NCBI GenBank assembly: GCA_963576475.1
Contig: OY754982.1
Location: forward strand, 5,098,201-5,162,200
Reading direction: 5' to 3'
Source of the DNA: Molanna angustata
Taxonomy: Eukaryota > Arthropoda > Insecta > Trichoptera > Molannidae
DNA: 64,000 nucleotides
Below are positions 1 through 12,059 of this stretch, one piece after another (positions within the stretch are counted from its first letter, which is position 1; every line of letters begins with the position of its first letter). The notes beneath the pieces are model-generated. The model worked only from the letters and a program-made list of their open reading frames with translations, did no database searches and was not told the origin of the DNA. The position numbers were made by a program, and so were the translations under genes.

Positions 1-289
1 GCTTATCACTACATAATTCAAAATATATTTGTTTGATTTCATAATAGTTTTCGATAAACTGATTATACCTATCACTATGTGTCTCAGAATCGAAATCAGA
101 CTTTGCCGCGGCTTCTATGAAAATATGATTCTCATAAAATTCGGATTTGATATTCTCTAAGTCAGAATAACGCACTTTAAATTTTATTATGTTCGATTCC
201 GAGGGGTTTAATTTCGCCTGTATAGCGAAATCGAATAAACACTTTAAATTTAAAACTGCAAGTGAACACTTAACTGTTTTGTTCGTCAT
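1..289 (-). CDS. N-terminus of a gag-like protein, runs off the window
   Basis: An ATG at 289-287 opens a minus-strand frame of 96 codons with no stop before the window edge. The start MTNKTVKCSLAVLNLKCLF is followed by a region rich in charged and aromatic residues with the pattern FKVRYSDLENIKSEFYENH and then YNQFIENYYEIKQIYFEL. Alternating hydrophobic and charged residues of this kind are seen near the start of BEL/Pao-type gag proteins, where a short helical segment precedes the DUF1759-like region. That assignment is inference from pattern only. It could equally be the first exon of a host gene. Base composition is less AT-rich than the DNA upstream. No LTR or primer-binding site was found between 290 and 720. 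Confidence 0.4.
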   Translation of the reverse strand, partial: MTNKTVKCSLAVLNLKCLFDFAIQAKLNPSESNIIKFKVRYSDLENIKSEFYENHIFIEAAAKSDFDSETHSDRYNQFIENYYEIKQIYFELCSDK

Positions 290-839
290 TTTAAACACAG
301 ATAATATAACTCTACACAAGGAGTATATAATACTTTACACTATACATACAATATAATAATATAATATACACTTATTATTGTTATTTGTCAACATAAGATC
401 GAGATATAGGTACCTAGATAATATTATACTGTACGGCTGTCAGTTCAGTAGTAAACAACGTGAAGTTAGTTACAGATATTTGACCATAGAAAATAATTCA
501 CACTGCTCTGAACTAAGCAACTATTGCCGTTTCACAATAAAATAATTATAAGAATAGCCACAAAAAAATAAATATAATTTTAATTTTACACCGACCAAAA
601 CGAGGTTATTGTTTGCTATTGTCTTCAAATAATAAATTGATATTTCAGAATAATATTATGTATAATACTATGTTGAAATATTACAAATATAACGAAATAA
701 CACAATTTACGTGTGTTTTGTCATACAAATACGATTTGATGACGTCCGATGTGGCTGGAATTTAGGATAATAGGCTCGGAATGGACCATAGGATGGACAA
801 TCCGGATCGAAAGGACCAAAGGATGATGCGTATAGAGAG
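290..839. other. AT-rich stretch upstream of the gag-like frame
   Basis: No frame or repeat could be supported here. It lies on the 5-prime side of the minus-strand gag-like frame, so it could hold that element's leader or LTR, but no terminal repeat partner is visible in the window. Confidence 0.3.
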
Positions 840-1100
840 AAGGGAAAATATTGCACCTACCTTGGCAGCCTTCTTCCTTCGTCTTGTGTAGTGTCTTCAC
901 GGAGGGCACCACACTAACCTCTATAACACAACACTGTTTTACACTTTAAAACTTCCTCTGAACACGGTTCAGGAATTCAAAATAGCGCACGGCGCGTAGT
1001 TTCGATGATTGATGCGAAAAGGTAGAAAATATGTATATTTTCTTTTGTGTCGACTATATAACTTTTTGTCACAGTGCAATGCGTTCACCCACGACGAGAG
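840..1100. repeat. Dispersed repeat, second copy at 49565-49800
   Basis: Shared words in the same order include CTAACCTCTATA (about 915 and 49620), GCGCACGGCGCGTAGTTT against GCGCATGGCGCGTAGTTT (about 985 and 49690), and flanking CACCTACCTTGGCAGCC against CGAACCTACCTGGTC. Copies are diverged and boundaries are uncertain. No coding potential is recognised in either copy. Nature unknown. Confidence 0.45.
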
Positions 1101-4100
1101 AGTATTGACGATAGTTTTTTGTTCCTATGTAGGTAACAATATTTCAGGGATCGGAAAAGGTTGGAAGTGTTGCCACATTTACCGAACAACATACGAAGAG
1201 TTGAAAATGGTCGCACAGATTAGGCGGGAATAATAATAAAAAAGATGGCTTACTTATATAGCGCCGTTTGTATGTACCTATTCCTCAAGGGTGCTTTACA
1301 ATAACTACTTGATAACTCTGATGGTTGGTGGCAGATTGTTCTATTGAGTCTGGGAATGGAAGTTCATATTTATATTATTTTGATTTTCAGTTCAAATCCG
1401 GTTATCGAATCGAATTTCAAAAAAAATCCCCACGGCCTGAATAGCGTTTTTGGGTAGGATGTATAAAGAATAGATAATTTACCCAAAATACTGTATTATC
1501 AAATAAGGTGAAAGGTGTTTTTTTTTTCAAAAATATATCGAAGGTAATCCCCTTTATATAAACATTTCAACAACGAGTTGATTAAAAAATCACATTTGCA
1601 ATAAATTCAAAAGACACAAGTATTAGATAAATGAATGTTACTCGAGTAAATGAAAAAACCAATATCGTCCCAAAACTTTTAAACCAATTATCAAATAAAA
1701 TAACAATTTGAAAAGAGACCAAAATTTCCAGCAAAATATTTTTACGATAAAAATATTATCCTCATAAAAATGTCGCTTTAAAACGCGCAAAAAACAACGT
1801 AGCAATAATAATATAAAAACCAAATTAAATTCCAAACTTGTAAAAAAATACTTGTCCTGCTCTTAAAATATTTGTCTTTTGAAACAAAAAAGTTATTCAT
1901 GGAAGTGGAAAATTTCCAGGAAAGTCAGAAAAGTTCCTAAATATGATTAGGAACAACAAACTAAAGAATGACCTAATAAAGTTGAGACTTTCCAAAATAC
2001 CAATTTCGAACCCAATTAATATTATATGTATGAATCTGATGGGTATTCGACATGGAGTTATTAAAATGTTTAATAAAATCAAGCCAAAAAATATTGAACA
2101 TGTTATTGAGAGTCGAAGGAGACTTTTGATTAAATTTTGAAAATTGGAACGGCACAAAAAAAAATAGGCCAAACAATTTGCTTCAACATTCTTTCAAAAG
2201 CGGATAATTTCAATTATCTTCGTGTTTCCGAGTAATTCAATATTGTGCTTTATCTCGACCATATAAAAATCGCGGCCTCGGATTATCGTCAGACCGAGAG
2301 GCCCCGAATGAATATTGTTATTGATTATCGAAAAACAGTTTCGGCAAACACCGAAATTACAATTTATTTGCAAAGTTTTTCTCTTATTATTAATTTTGCC
2401 CTCTCGATTTTGGGAGCCGTCAAGAGAATGTAGACGTCATCGATGTGATTTTGCGATAAAAATTGTGTTTATATACATAAATTTGCAAAGTTTTGTTTTC
2501 AAGTTATGGCTTTGTTAAATAATGGAAGATGATGGAGACAAAAAGTTGACTCGTTATTAAACCTTTTGATGGAAAGTTTGGGTCCTGCCAATGTTGAGGG
2601 AAAATATCTTCTCTTATAGAACGTCGCAGTATAATTAATGCTTTAAAGATGCTAACATATCATTAAAATGCCAAAGAATCGTTTACATTATTAAATAAAC
2701 ACGCGCACCTATTTTGAAATACATTTTTAGAAATGAAATTTTGACTTTCATAAAAATTCTTCATTAATAGGTTAGCTCTTTTTTATGAAGGTACAATCAC
2801 CAAACTTGCAGTGAAATACTTTTTACTACTCAATAACCCAAGGGGATATATGTAGTTATAAATTCGCAATTTTTAAGGTTATTTTTTTTATTGCAGATTA
2901 TTAACTAGTATCATGCTGAGATTGTATTCTGTAAGTTTCATCACAATGTTTCCTTATCGATAATAGACTATAGTACTCATTCGATTCTTTTCAAATTTGT
3001 ATATCTAATACTCGCTTAGACCCCATTAGATTTTGAATAATATCGAATAGTGCTTCTTAATTATTTTAATTGTCAAAGCTCAGGGAACTTATTTTCAAAT
3101 TGGTAAAAAAGCACATCACTTGCATTGAATGATTATCTAGTTTTCATGCTGCACTCTTATTACCCATACTAACAAATAACAACCCTCCCAAGATCTCTTA
3201 ATGAAATAAAAACGTAAATGCATTGTAAATTCAGACAAGCTAATGTGGAATTTAGTTCTATCTGCCAACTGCAAATAGGGAAAACGGTTTGTTCGAATAA
3301 GTATGTAATTTAGTTATCAGGAAAACAGAATTTGGCAGAGGTCGTATTACGCTCGTAGTTTAGGTCAGGGTACTGGATCGACTCACGTGGAGTCATAAAT
3401 AGCTGCCTCTGGGGATATGACAGAACGGTAGTCAACCGACCTCCTCCTCCAAAACACACACACACACACAAACCTGTATGATACAAGGAGAGTATGAGTA
3501 AGAGAGGGAGGATTAAAAACTGTCAAATACTTAAGCACTTTATCTTGTTCCCACCCGTTAATTTATTGCGACCGTGCCTGAAAAGGTGTGAAGTTTGCTC
3601 CAGCTCATATGTACCCATCCGCCCTTGGCCTGGACCCTTGCAGTTTTAGTTGGGTGAATTCATTAAAATAATTTTTGACATAAAGGAAATTACAACAGCT
3701 AACCAGGATCGCATTGAGATGGGCACCCGTAAAACAAAAATAAGGGCAAAATAAAAAAAATCAAAAAATACAAATAACCTATTTACAAGTCATCCTATTT
3801 TAGGATTAGCTATTTTAGGACAAATACAAAATTAATTCAAAATTAAGTTACAGTTCAATGTTAGGTAATATGTTTTAAGAAATTTTATCAATAAAACAAA
3901 TTTTTGAGTACTTAAGAAAAAGCTGGTGGGAGATATTAATTGCAATGTATGAACATTACAAATACTTCATCTTGCTTTCTTCCTTCTTCTCTTTATTGTA
4001 GGATCTGCTTTTACCTGTTTCAGTCACGTGAAAAATAATACACGTTACCATTGGATATTTAACATTATCTCATAAATATGCACAAAAAACATATTTTACG

Positions 4101-4299
4101 ATGACAATTTAAAATCTGGTAAAAAAAAACCATAAACCAAACCTAACTTCTGATAACCTCGAGAAGTTCATTATGAAAATCCTCAATGGAATGACCTATG
4201 CAAGTCCGCTACAGGATATTCTATAACTCCTTATATATCGTGTCGGCAGCGTCCTTAACTCCCTTCTCAGACCTATAAGTCAATATTGAGATGATCTTC
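1101..4299. other. AT-rich DNA without recognised features
   Basis: No convincing reading frame, RNA gene or element boundary was seen. There is a short (AC)n microsatellite near 3456-3470. GC is slightly higher around 2270-2440 and 3340-3660 but nothing there could be named. Confidence 0.4.
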
Positions 4300-4540
4300 C
4301 TAGTTGGTTCCCCCCCACAACTCCCCTTCGGTGCACTTCGCCCCCACCAGAGGGCACTCTAACACGTGTGCCATCATCTGCTCTTAGCCGCAGCTTGATT
4401 ACTCTCCGACATTCCCCATTTCGCCAAATTGGCCTCGCTCCTTCTACACCCCGTTCTTAGTCTGTTCAGAGTTTTCCAGAAACACCATGGAAGGTTCTTC
4501 CCTGGGGGCAGGGTCTCGGATGGTTCTTGGGATCTGTGGT
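4300..4540 (-). pseudogene. LINE ORF2 C-terminal fragment (LNRLRTG type)
   Basis: The minus strand encodes LPPGKNLPWCFWKTLNRLRTG then an AKWGMSE stretch. In a shifted frame it continues as EQMMAHVLECPLVGAKCTEG. The order W-K-x-LNRLRTG, W-G, then H-x-x-x-x-CP is the C-terminal domain found after the reverse transcriptase in some insect non-LTR retrotransposons. The copy at 31188-31503 carries the same string with an intact CDCG motif. This copy is frameshifted after WG and lacks the reverse transcriptase, so it is a 5-prime-truncated dead fragment. Confidence 0.7.
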
Positions 4541-4700
4541 TGTCTAGCCTTTCCTTCCAAATCATCAAGCGTTCTGTGCTTGAATTGTGGCTGTCTTTGG
4601 TGGAGGGGAGAAAGCTTTTTCTAGATTTAAGTCTTAAACTGAAACCCATCGATCTGCCCAAGACCGTTCTACATGGATCAGAAATTTTGTAGAGTGATTG

Positions 4701-5562
4701 AGTGTAGTCGCTATCCTTGGCTAAGTCCGAAAAAACATTTTATATTGACTATTAATTATTTAACTTCGCCGATTAGTATTTAGTCGAACCAGGAAATGAT
4801 GAAGACTATGGACCAACAAGGGTATTATCTTCTACCATTATTATTTTTAATATACATCATATACTAGAGTTTGAATAAATAAAAGCTCAATTCCATAATA
4901 TTTAAAACTTGCTCAGTCCAGGGGCCAAGGAAGGAGAAGAATTAAGTCTAATATTATGTAATAGTGAGTTTAAGGAGAGGCTTAAGCCAAAGTCTGCGGT
5001 GATCGAAATTGACCATTGCGACCCTGTAAAGAGTTCTAGTGAGTATATACCCGTATATGGTGTATATTATGACCCAAACATATTTGTATTCCATTACGCT
5101 TTTACGCCCGGAGTTAGAACTTGGTCATATTTCATTTTATTTGTAAACATGTACACGCATTACATAACTCAAAGTAAATAGGTAGGTGTGAATGGCAGGG
5201 GTTGAAATGTGGATGAGATTATAAAGAAACCCATTACTGGTGTTGCTATATTAATAATATAATTTACATTATAAACAATGTGCTATTTGCGTAGGAACTA
5301 AATATTTGATAATTCGCTTCCTAAAATAGGACAGATTATATGAAATTAACAAAGGCAATTATACATCTTCGATATAAATAACGCCAGAATATTATAAAGC
5401 ATGTATAGCAGTTACCTACAAAGTTCAGAAACACAAAATTGTTCAATTTTATCTAAACATCTCATATATCTTTTCTTGGGTGACTCTTTTTATTTTCGAT
5501 GATCGCTAAATAACACGTTGATTAGGGACAGGGCTGGACAGGTATCCAGACCTATGGAAAGG
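4701..5562. other. AT-rich DNA without recognised features
   Basis: A 90-codon open frame near 4909-5181 has no recognisable motif and is probably chance. Nothing else was seen. Confidence 0.4.
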
Positions 5563-5750
5563 TGCTTTATGGCTCAGTTGGCTAGGTATCTGAGTGCTGA
5601 TCCAAGGGTCCCGGGATCTGTTCCCGGTGGAGACACAGTTTTTAATTGTTTTCAGTCTGGATCTGTGAGACGATTAATATTGTAAGTTTCCAGAATGTGG
5701 CAACTTGTTATTGGGTGCGTGTTAAATTAATATTTGACATAGTACCTGTT
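5563..5750 (+). mobile_element. tRNA-headed SINE-like repeat, family B
   Basis: TGGCTCAGTTGG at 5570-5581 matches the pol III A box. A degenerate B box follows at about 5607-5628 (GGGATCTGTTCCCGG). The body after it is shared with 59142-59275, including GGTGGAGAYACAGTT, CAGTCTGGWTCTGTGAG and GACATAGTACCT. A tRNA-like head plus a conserved unrelated body is the normal build of a SINE. The B-box changes argue against a functional tRNA. Confidence 0.6.
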
Positions 5751-5778
5751 AGTTGCTCGAGAAGCTATATAAAATATT

Positions 5779-5850
5779 CCCTAAACTAAGCATAAATGCT
5801 TGTACTATATAATATCTAGGTGAACGAAATCGGTCGTGGCAGGACAGTTG
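5779..5850 (-). mobile_element. SINE-like family A, truncated copy
   Basis: CCCTAAACTAAGCATAAATG and GAACGAAATCGGTCGTGGCA match the family A copies at 9030 and 19490. The match stops just before the tRNA-like B box. Confidence 0.6.
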
Positions 5851-6899
5851 AATCTCATGTGTTACATGCAAATAGTTACTAGCAGTGAATCCTCAGCTCA
5901 AGTCAATGACATTGTAACTGAATATTAACTTCACCGTAACACAGATTTTTTTTTCTCTTTCATATATTTTATATGTATATGATGAAATTCATGACGTAAG
6001 TCTTGAAAGATTGTGCATCTTGATTTTTCTACCTATTTTACTTACTCAATTTGTTATGATTTGTTTTCTGTTTAATTATCGTATTAATTTCTTCTCGCTT
6101 ATTTTATAATAAATTGATCTATTGTTATTGTTACTTCCTCTATCAACATAGTTTGGTTTATTTTATTTGTTAATAATTTTTCTACCAAGAATTTTAAATT
6201 TGTAATATTTCACGTGTAAATTCGTAATTGGAATACATTTATATTTTAAAGATTATGTGAACAATGTTATGTAATACATTCTGTGAATTTACCAACAAAT
6301 AAAAATAAAATACATCAGAACATTGGATACTGTCTGAGAGGTTGACAAAAAAAAACATGCCATCTTTGATCAATTCGTTTTGATTTCAATGTATGAACTG
6401 TATGTAGGTATGTATGAACAATGCAAACGTAGTCAGCCAGTACAAAATAAGACATTACTGTAAAATACATTAGATTAACAGTCTCCCCAAACTCATGTCG
6501 TGTATTTCCCATAAAGAAATATACACTAAGTGGAAGTGTGGCGGTGTAACCCAGACACTTAGTAAATCTCTGTGAATAAAGACATTGATACAATTATGAA
6601 GTAAGAATGGAAACCATTTGTATCAGTCCTGCTGGATATTTCTAAATTATCACTAGGTATTGAAGAGCTAGGGGACATATTATATTATGTATGTACTGCA
6701 TTCGAATAATTCAGTTATCCGTAAACAGGGTTGCTCAACCTATAGGTACGTCCAAAATAGTATGAAAATGACAGTTGGGCCTCCTCCTCCTAGGAAAATA
6801 CACACTCAAAACCGGTCAAATGACCTAATACACGATAAAGACGTAGAAGAAAGACCGGATATTGCGTCGACTAACTAACTTAGTTTTTTTCAAGAAAAA
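5851..6899. other. AT-rich DNA without recognised features
   Basis: Only chance-length open frames were seen, with no repeat match elsewhere in the window that I could establish. Confidence 0.4.
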
Positions 6900-7190
6900 A
6901 CTAAAGAAGGAATATTTATCCCTTAACTCCTGTCCCCGTTTTCCTCTCCTTGGTTTTTCCCAATCCTTTTTTTGCTGTTTTTTATTTTTGTTTTTAATAT
7001 AGTGTAATGTATACATAGTTTCTTTGTATTTATTTTCGTTTTCATTCTTTTGTTGATACATGTACATGTATAATTTTGCCATACTTTGTAATCTGGTTGG
7101 TTGGAAGAAATAAATTGCCTAATGGCAATTGGCAATAAGCCCGCCGGTGTGCATTATATTTGTTTATATTATGTACAGTAAGATAAATAA
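6900..7190 (+). repeat. LINE-type 3-prime UTR relic (CCAACCAACC/GCAATAAGCC family)
   Basis: The segment contains TTTGCCATACTTTGTAATC, GGTTGGTTGGAAGAAA, GGCAATAAGCCCGCCGGTG, TTATATTATGTACA and ends in AAATAAATAAATAAA. The same ordered blocks occur, mostly inverted, at 8030-8170, 15046-15400, 23955-24075 and 34440-35370. A conserved tail ending in a TAAA-rich microsatellite is typical of non-LTR retrotransposon 3-prime ends. No coding part remains in this copy. Confidence 0.6.
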
Positions 7191-7321
7191 ATAAATTGTA
7201 CTATAAGCAATGTAGTGATGATTTAGTGCTAGATTCAACCAAATTTTCTTTAAAATTTCCAAAATACAAAAAAAATACCTGTATATACTAAAAAAATCAC
7301 TACTTATTCTCCTTCGGAGTA

Positions 7322-7530
7322 TCACGAGATATAAAGAAAATATTGGACACCTATCCTGAAGGAAGAAGCAGAGGGAGACCTAGGATGAGATGGCTGGACG
7401 ACATTGAGGGCGATATAAGAGCGATCGGACAGACAAATTGGAGGAGACTTGCTGTATTGGATGGCGAGACGGAGGCAGTCTCTTGAGGAGGCCAAGGCCC
7501 ACACCGGGCTGCAGCGCCATTGCTGCTGAT
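7322..7530 (+). pseudogene. LINE ORF2 C-terminus (MRWLDDIEG family)
   Basis: The + strand reads KKILDTYPEGRSRGRPRMRW then LDDIEGDIRAIGQTNWRRLA before breaking. The copy at 33255-33573 has the same residues with an intact end (EEAKARTGL then stop). Both share the short 3-prime UTR GCGCCATTGCTGCTGATGAT. The RGRPRMRWLDDI motif is found at the end of many non-LTR retrotransposon ORF2 proteins. This copy is truncated and frameshifted near the DRAGWRQ position. Confidence 0.75.
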
Positions 7531-7534
7531 GATG

Positions 7535-7605
7535 ATAATTTAGTCATACTTTGTAATCATATTTATATATGTTTATATTATGTACAAAGAGATAAATAAA
7601 TAAAC
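7535..7605 (+). repeat. Second partial LINE tail
   Basis: CATACTTTGTAATCATATTT, then TATATTATGTACAAAGAGAT and AAATAAATAAA repeat the end of the 6900-7190 tail with the middle block missing. Confidence 0.5.
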
Positions 7606-8029
7606 AAGATTTCTTTTTTTACTATTATTTTTCTACAATAAAATTATATAGAAAAGTCCTATAGATTCGTTTCACAAATGGTTGATATACTCTGATGCCA
7701 TGGCATTGTTACATTTAGCACTATTTGTATGTACCACGGTAAACCGTATTATGAAGGTTGGCACCTTTGTACAAACCACCCCCACTTACAGACCCATAAT
7801 ACGCACATATTCAGCTACATTTAGCCACTTCCTTCCAACCTCTGCCGCCGGTACAAATAATGCACCCCCAGTCGCAGCATTCACTTAGCGGGGACATTAA
7901 GATAAAAGCACCCATCTATTAGGGACACGGCAAAAAATGTAACAAAAATATATAATGGATAGGTACTTTAAGATTTATTACTAAAAGAAAATCTGTCGCT
8001 TGCTTTGTTAAGTACCAAATAATTATTTA
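7606..8029. other. No recognised features
   Basis: Nothing supportable was seen. Confidence 0.4.
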
Positions 8030-8170
8030 TAGTATTTATTTATTAAACTTACATTATACTGTGTACAATGGCTGGTTTATTGCCACAAGGCAATTTCTTC
8101 CAACCAACCAAAGCAACGTGAGGTCATAGATAGTATATTGGTATGTACATTAAATTTAGAACAAACGGAG
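8030..8170 (-). repeat. LINE 3-prime tail relic, inverted
   Basis: TTTATTTATTAAACTTACAT, GGTTTATTGCCACAAGGCAA and TTCTTCCAACCAACC match the inverted form of the tail at 6900-7190. The inner part (AACGTGAGGTCATAGATAGT) matches 24040-24060 best, so these two form a subfamily. Confidence 0.6.
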
Positions 8171-8469
8171 TTATTCGTTTAAATAAACAGTTTGATAATT
8201 CAATTTTAACAAAACCCATACATTAATGATTCATTTTCAATTATCAGTTAGTCTACTTACCTACCTAAATGAGTGTAATCACTACTTAGATTAAGTTAAT
8301 AGATAAAAAATAAAAAATATTAACAATTATTCTGTTTCGTCTAATAAGGGTCCTTTGAACTAACTCTGGTTAATTTATTTTTTCATTTTTTTTCAGTGGG
8401 AATACCTGGCGAAACACCTATAGCACAAGCATTTTCAATATTATAAAACAAATTCAAATACATACCAAT
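8171..8469. other. No recognised features
   Basis: AT-rich, no repeat partner or frame identified. Confidence 0.4.
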
Positions 8470-8910
8470 TTATGACAAATTTTTAACATCTCAATAGAGA
8501 CGAATTTTGAATATTATAAGAGAACCGTGATCACTTTATGCGCTTGCGCAACGTTCACCAAATTTTATTCATGAAAATCTTTTCGCTTAAGAATAAGGTA
8601 AAACATTGTCACTTCGTGTATAAGGACTGTTGCTTTCATTGTTTACAAACCAATTACTCAATAGATGGCGTTACAAAAAAAGTTTTTTCGTCGCTTCATA
8701 GATGGCGCTGGTGTTACAGCTTATTTTCAAGTGAAAAGATTTTCATGATTAACATAATATAGAACTTTCAAAAATTGGATTGATAGGGAACTCAATAACA
8801 AGGCTTAATTGATAAACGTTTCGCAAGCGCATAAGGTGATCACGTAAACTAGCCGATGATATAATAATCCCTGTAGAAGCCTTAATTTCCCGGCTCTCCT
8901 GTAATATACC
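8470..8910. mobile_element. Foldback element, CGCAAGCGCATAAAG family, copy 1
   Basis: The left arm runs from ATCTCAATAGAGACGAA near 8490 through GTGATCACTTTATGCGCTTG to GTTCACCAA. The right arm (about 8800-8905) carries the complement, GCAAGCGCATAAGGTGATCA then CCCGGCTCTCCTGTAAT. The interior holds two copies of ATAGATGGCG (near 8661 and 8698) and TTTCATTGTTTACAA. Similar copies lie at 56436-57117 and 58090-58700. No coding capacity is seen, so it is a non-autonomous element of unknown parent. Confidence 0.7.
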
Positions 8911-9029
8911 ATTGAAGTACCTACTGGTTAGTTTGAAGACATTGCCATTTGGAATTAAACTCGCCACTTGCGCAGGGTGCAAGGAAGTGTATTTTTTTTA
9001 TAAAAAAATGAATATGCCCTTGTTAAACA

Positions 9030-9170
9030 AGTACATACACATCTTCCTACGTTCCCTAAAATAAGCATAAATGCTTGTGCTAAAGGTGAACGAGATCGGT
9101 CGAGGCAGGATTCGAACTCGCGACCACTGGATTACTAACCCAATGCGCTAACCGCTCTGCCATCGACCCA
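9030..9170 (-). mobile_element. tRNA-headed SINE-like repeat, family A
   Basis: Read on the minus strand, the head is GATGGCAGAGCGGTTAGCGC (A-box region), then a B box GAGTTCGAATCC, then a body GACCGATCTCGTTCACC and AGCATTTATGCTTATTTTAG. The same body occurs at 19490-19625 and 60880-61005. The head looks like a serine/leucine-type tRNA 5-prime half but lacks a closed acceptor stem, so it is not a functional tRNA. Confidence 0.7.
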
Positions 9171-10065
9171 TCTTAATTTATTATTATTATTATAAAAAAT
9201 ATTCTGTCAATTCAACTTACCAATTAAAGCTTTTGTATCGCATTGTTACATTGAAACGAGTTACCTTATGACATTTTACACTTCTCGGAAAATAAATAAA
9301 ATAATCGAGGAGATAGGACCAACTTTTATATGAATTAATTCAAAATCTCGCAATGTTGTAGCAAAATGGATGACTTTAAAAATAGAGAGTAGGTAACTGT
9401 TGTAAGATGTCTCACGTTAAATGAATAGGCGTTGAGAGAGGAGAAAAAGTTATTAATTAAAGGTTACACTGTGTAAGATAACGGTAATTAATTTACTTTG
9501 GAGGGCTAATGGCGCCAATATATTATATCACCTCTTTACAGAGAATAAGGAGACATGGTTTAAAAGCAGCTAAGAGTTCCTTATCTGGATTGAGTTATTA
9601 AGTGAAGGGGTGGGACATGTCAGATTATAAAAAAGATAATCGAAAAAAATAGTGCATTACTTTTTTGTTAGCAAAAACTCAATTTCTAAATAAATGATCA
9701 CCAAATTTTTCTTCACACTTGCAACAGTGTCGATTCGCGTAGGTACACCAGATCCGACACCGACCGAAGTATGCTCGGAAGACGTCGGCCAAACTCGTCC
9801 TATCGAATCAAACGTATGTAAAAGAGATTACGTACACTGACCCCCGATAATTACCGATCAGTCGACAAATCCGAACTTTTTCTAACAAGTTTTCCAATAG
9901 CTGACTACTTATTGCACTATTGCATGTTTATTTCAATCTAAAAATGAATGATTGAAGAAATAATTAGTTGTATGTATCAATAAGACAAGATCGGCATCGT
10001 CCGAAAATGTCGGCAGTGTACGCAGATGAACGTCCGAGGCAGCCGTCCGAATTAAAGTAAAGTAT
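9171..10065. other. No recognised features; GC-richer part at 9715-10060
   Basis: The segment around 9720-9850 and 9990-10060 is rich in CG dinucleotides (for example CCGACACCGACCGAAG and CATCGTCCGAAAATGTCGG) against an AT-rich background. No long frame is present. Confidence 0.35.
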
Positions 10066-10400
10066 CTAGACTACAGGAACCGACAGCATCATAATGACCT
10101 GTCTCTTTCCCGAACACGCCACAAGTTAATGTCCTTGGAAAACAGACGAACTGTATTTGACATGACATTCCTGCACAAAACAGGAACAGTATTATTGACA
10201 CCGATGGACTTCTTGCGAAAAATCCCTTCAACATACCGACGAACTAGAAAAAAATATACATTCAGACTTCCCATCTGTGTTTGCCAAATTATGCACAGCA
10301 CTCTTTTATAATACAGAGTATGCAGAAATTATGATTCTTTCTTCCGTGACATTGATCTCTTCAACTCATCGCATAGAAGATTTAAACTATCCATATTGGT
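10066..10400 (+). pseudogene. LINE ORF2 C-terminus (SLENRRT family)
   Basis: The + strand gives SRTRHKLMSLENRRTVFDM, FLHK, then IPSTYRRTRKKYTFRLP. After a frameshift it continues CRNYDSFFRDIDLFNSSHRR. The same signature (DSLENRRT, DMMLLHNIINN, ISFN.P, CDTYNNRFQEFDIFHLSST) occurs at 21570-21940 and in part at 47761-48115. It is the post-RT C-terminal region of a Jockey/CR1-group non-LTR retrotransposon. The copy is truncated and frameshifted. Confidence 0.65.
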
Positions 10401-11328
10401 CACGTTCATGCAATCAAGTAATAAATCATGATAAAAATATACGTATGAAATGTCTCCCAGAGATTTCTTTCATCTGTATCGATTCGCAAACCCCGAAAAG
10501 ATTAATCAAACAAAATTCAGGAAGATGGTAGGGAGAGTAATTTGAAAATTGAAATTCTGCATGTTGCAATACCTAACCTAACTGGGGTTTCATCCCAATT
10601 CTGACCAAAAATGATAAATAATACAAAATTATAACAACTGAAATATTTTACAACGCAATGGCGGCAGAGTTACCCCCTACCCTATGGCAGCAGAGATGAT
10701 TTATTTCCATACTCCGTTGATTAACTCGCCGGCATTATACGATATTATTTATTGCGTGCAATAAAAAGTAAAGGCGATGAATGTAATAGTTGTTGTACGG
10801 GGGGAGGGTAGGACAAGGAAATAAATTGTAATGCGTATAGTTTGACATAAAACAACATATGAATAAATATAATGAAGATACATATTGCATTATTGGATAA
10901 AACAGGAAAGACACATAAATCATTAGTACAATTTATTGAAATATTAGGATTACAGGTTCAAACATATGACTCAATCAATGGACATCACTCCAAAACATAA
11001 TGTAATACTTCCTGAAAGGTTGACAATCGTAATAGGTACTTATTATATTCAGAGATTGATATCTTTTGGAGTTCAATATACAAATACCTATAGGGAGAGA
11101 CCTTTTAAGGGTCGAATAACAATGTACTTCTTAAAATTAACAGGAAGTGTATTGTATTGTATTGTATATATTTTATTTAGATGTAAAAAAATACAATTTC
11201 TTACATCTAGTACAAACGAAAATAAAAACAAACAATACAAATAAACAAATCAACATCGGATGACTAAATGAACACACACAAAAGACACGTATCTATCAAT
11301 AACAATAAAACACAAAGTAAAAAAAAAT
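10401..11328. other. No recognised features
   Basis: AT-rich with chance-length frames only. Confidence 0.4.
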
Positions 11329-12058
11329 GAAAACACACTACCACAATAGAAGACATCAAAGAACATGAAAAAAATAATAATAATAATAACAATATAGTAT
11401 CAAAACAAGCAAAACAGATATTATAGTCTTAGAACATAATATATAAACAATAGAAACACACTACCACAATAGAAGACATAATAATAATAACAATATAGTA
11501 TCAAAACAAGCAAAACAGATATTATAGTCTTAGAACATAATATATAAACAATAGAAACACACTACCACAATAGAAGACATAATAATAATAACAATATAGT
11601 ATCAAAACAAGCAAAACAGATATTATAGTCTTAGAACATAATATATAAACAATAGAAACACACTACCACAATAGAAGACATAATAATAATAACAATATAG
11701 TATCAAAACAAGCAAAACAGATATTATAGTCTTAGAACATAATATATAAACAATAGAAACACACTACCACAATAGAAGACATAATAATAATAACAATATA
11801 GTATCAAAACAAGCAAAACAGATATTATAGTCTTAGAACATAATATATAAACAATAGAAACACACTACCACAATAGAAGACATAATAATAATAACAATAT
11901 AGTATCAAAACAAGCAAAACAGATATTATAGTCTTAGAACATAATATATAAACAATAGAAACACACTACCACAATAGAAGACATAATAATAATAACAATA
12001 TAGTATCAAAACAAGCAAAACAGATATTATAGTCTTAGAACATAATATATAAACAATA
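11329..12058. repeat. 101-bp tandem array, about seven units
   Basis: The word CAAAACAAGCAAAACAGAT recurs at 11401, 11502, 11603 and on to 12007, always 101 bp apart. From the second unit on the copies look identical by eye. The first unit carries a ~16-bp insertion (CAAAGAACATGAAAAA) and a slightly longer TAA run. The array begins directly after the stop codon of the CR1-like LINE reading leftwards at 12060-12165, so it occupies that element's 3-prime UTR position. Confidence 0.95.
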
Positions 12059-12059
12059 A

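Noticed and set aside
1897..2176. Overlapping hydrophobic frames on both strands
   Set aside because: Frames on both strands overlap in AT-rich DNA, with no motif and no supporting signals.
5570..5635. Possible tRNA gene on the plus strand
   Set aside because: Good A box but the B box is altered, and downstream sequence is shared with 59142-59275 as a SINE-like body.
9085..9170. Possible tRNA gene on the minus strand
   Set aside because: A- and B-box-like words are present but no closed acceptor stem or full cloverleaf could be drawn, and the same head is attached to a shared non-tRNA body elsewhere.
11329..12058. CRISPR array
   Set aside because: The repeats are contiguous 101-bp units with no variable spacers, in eukaryotic DNA.
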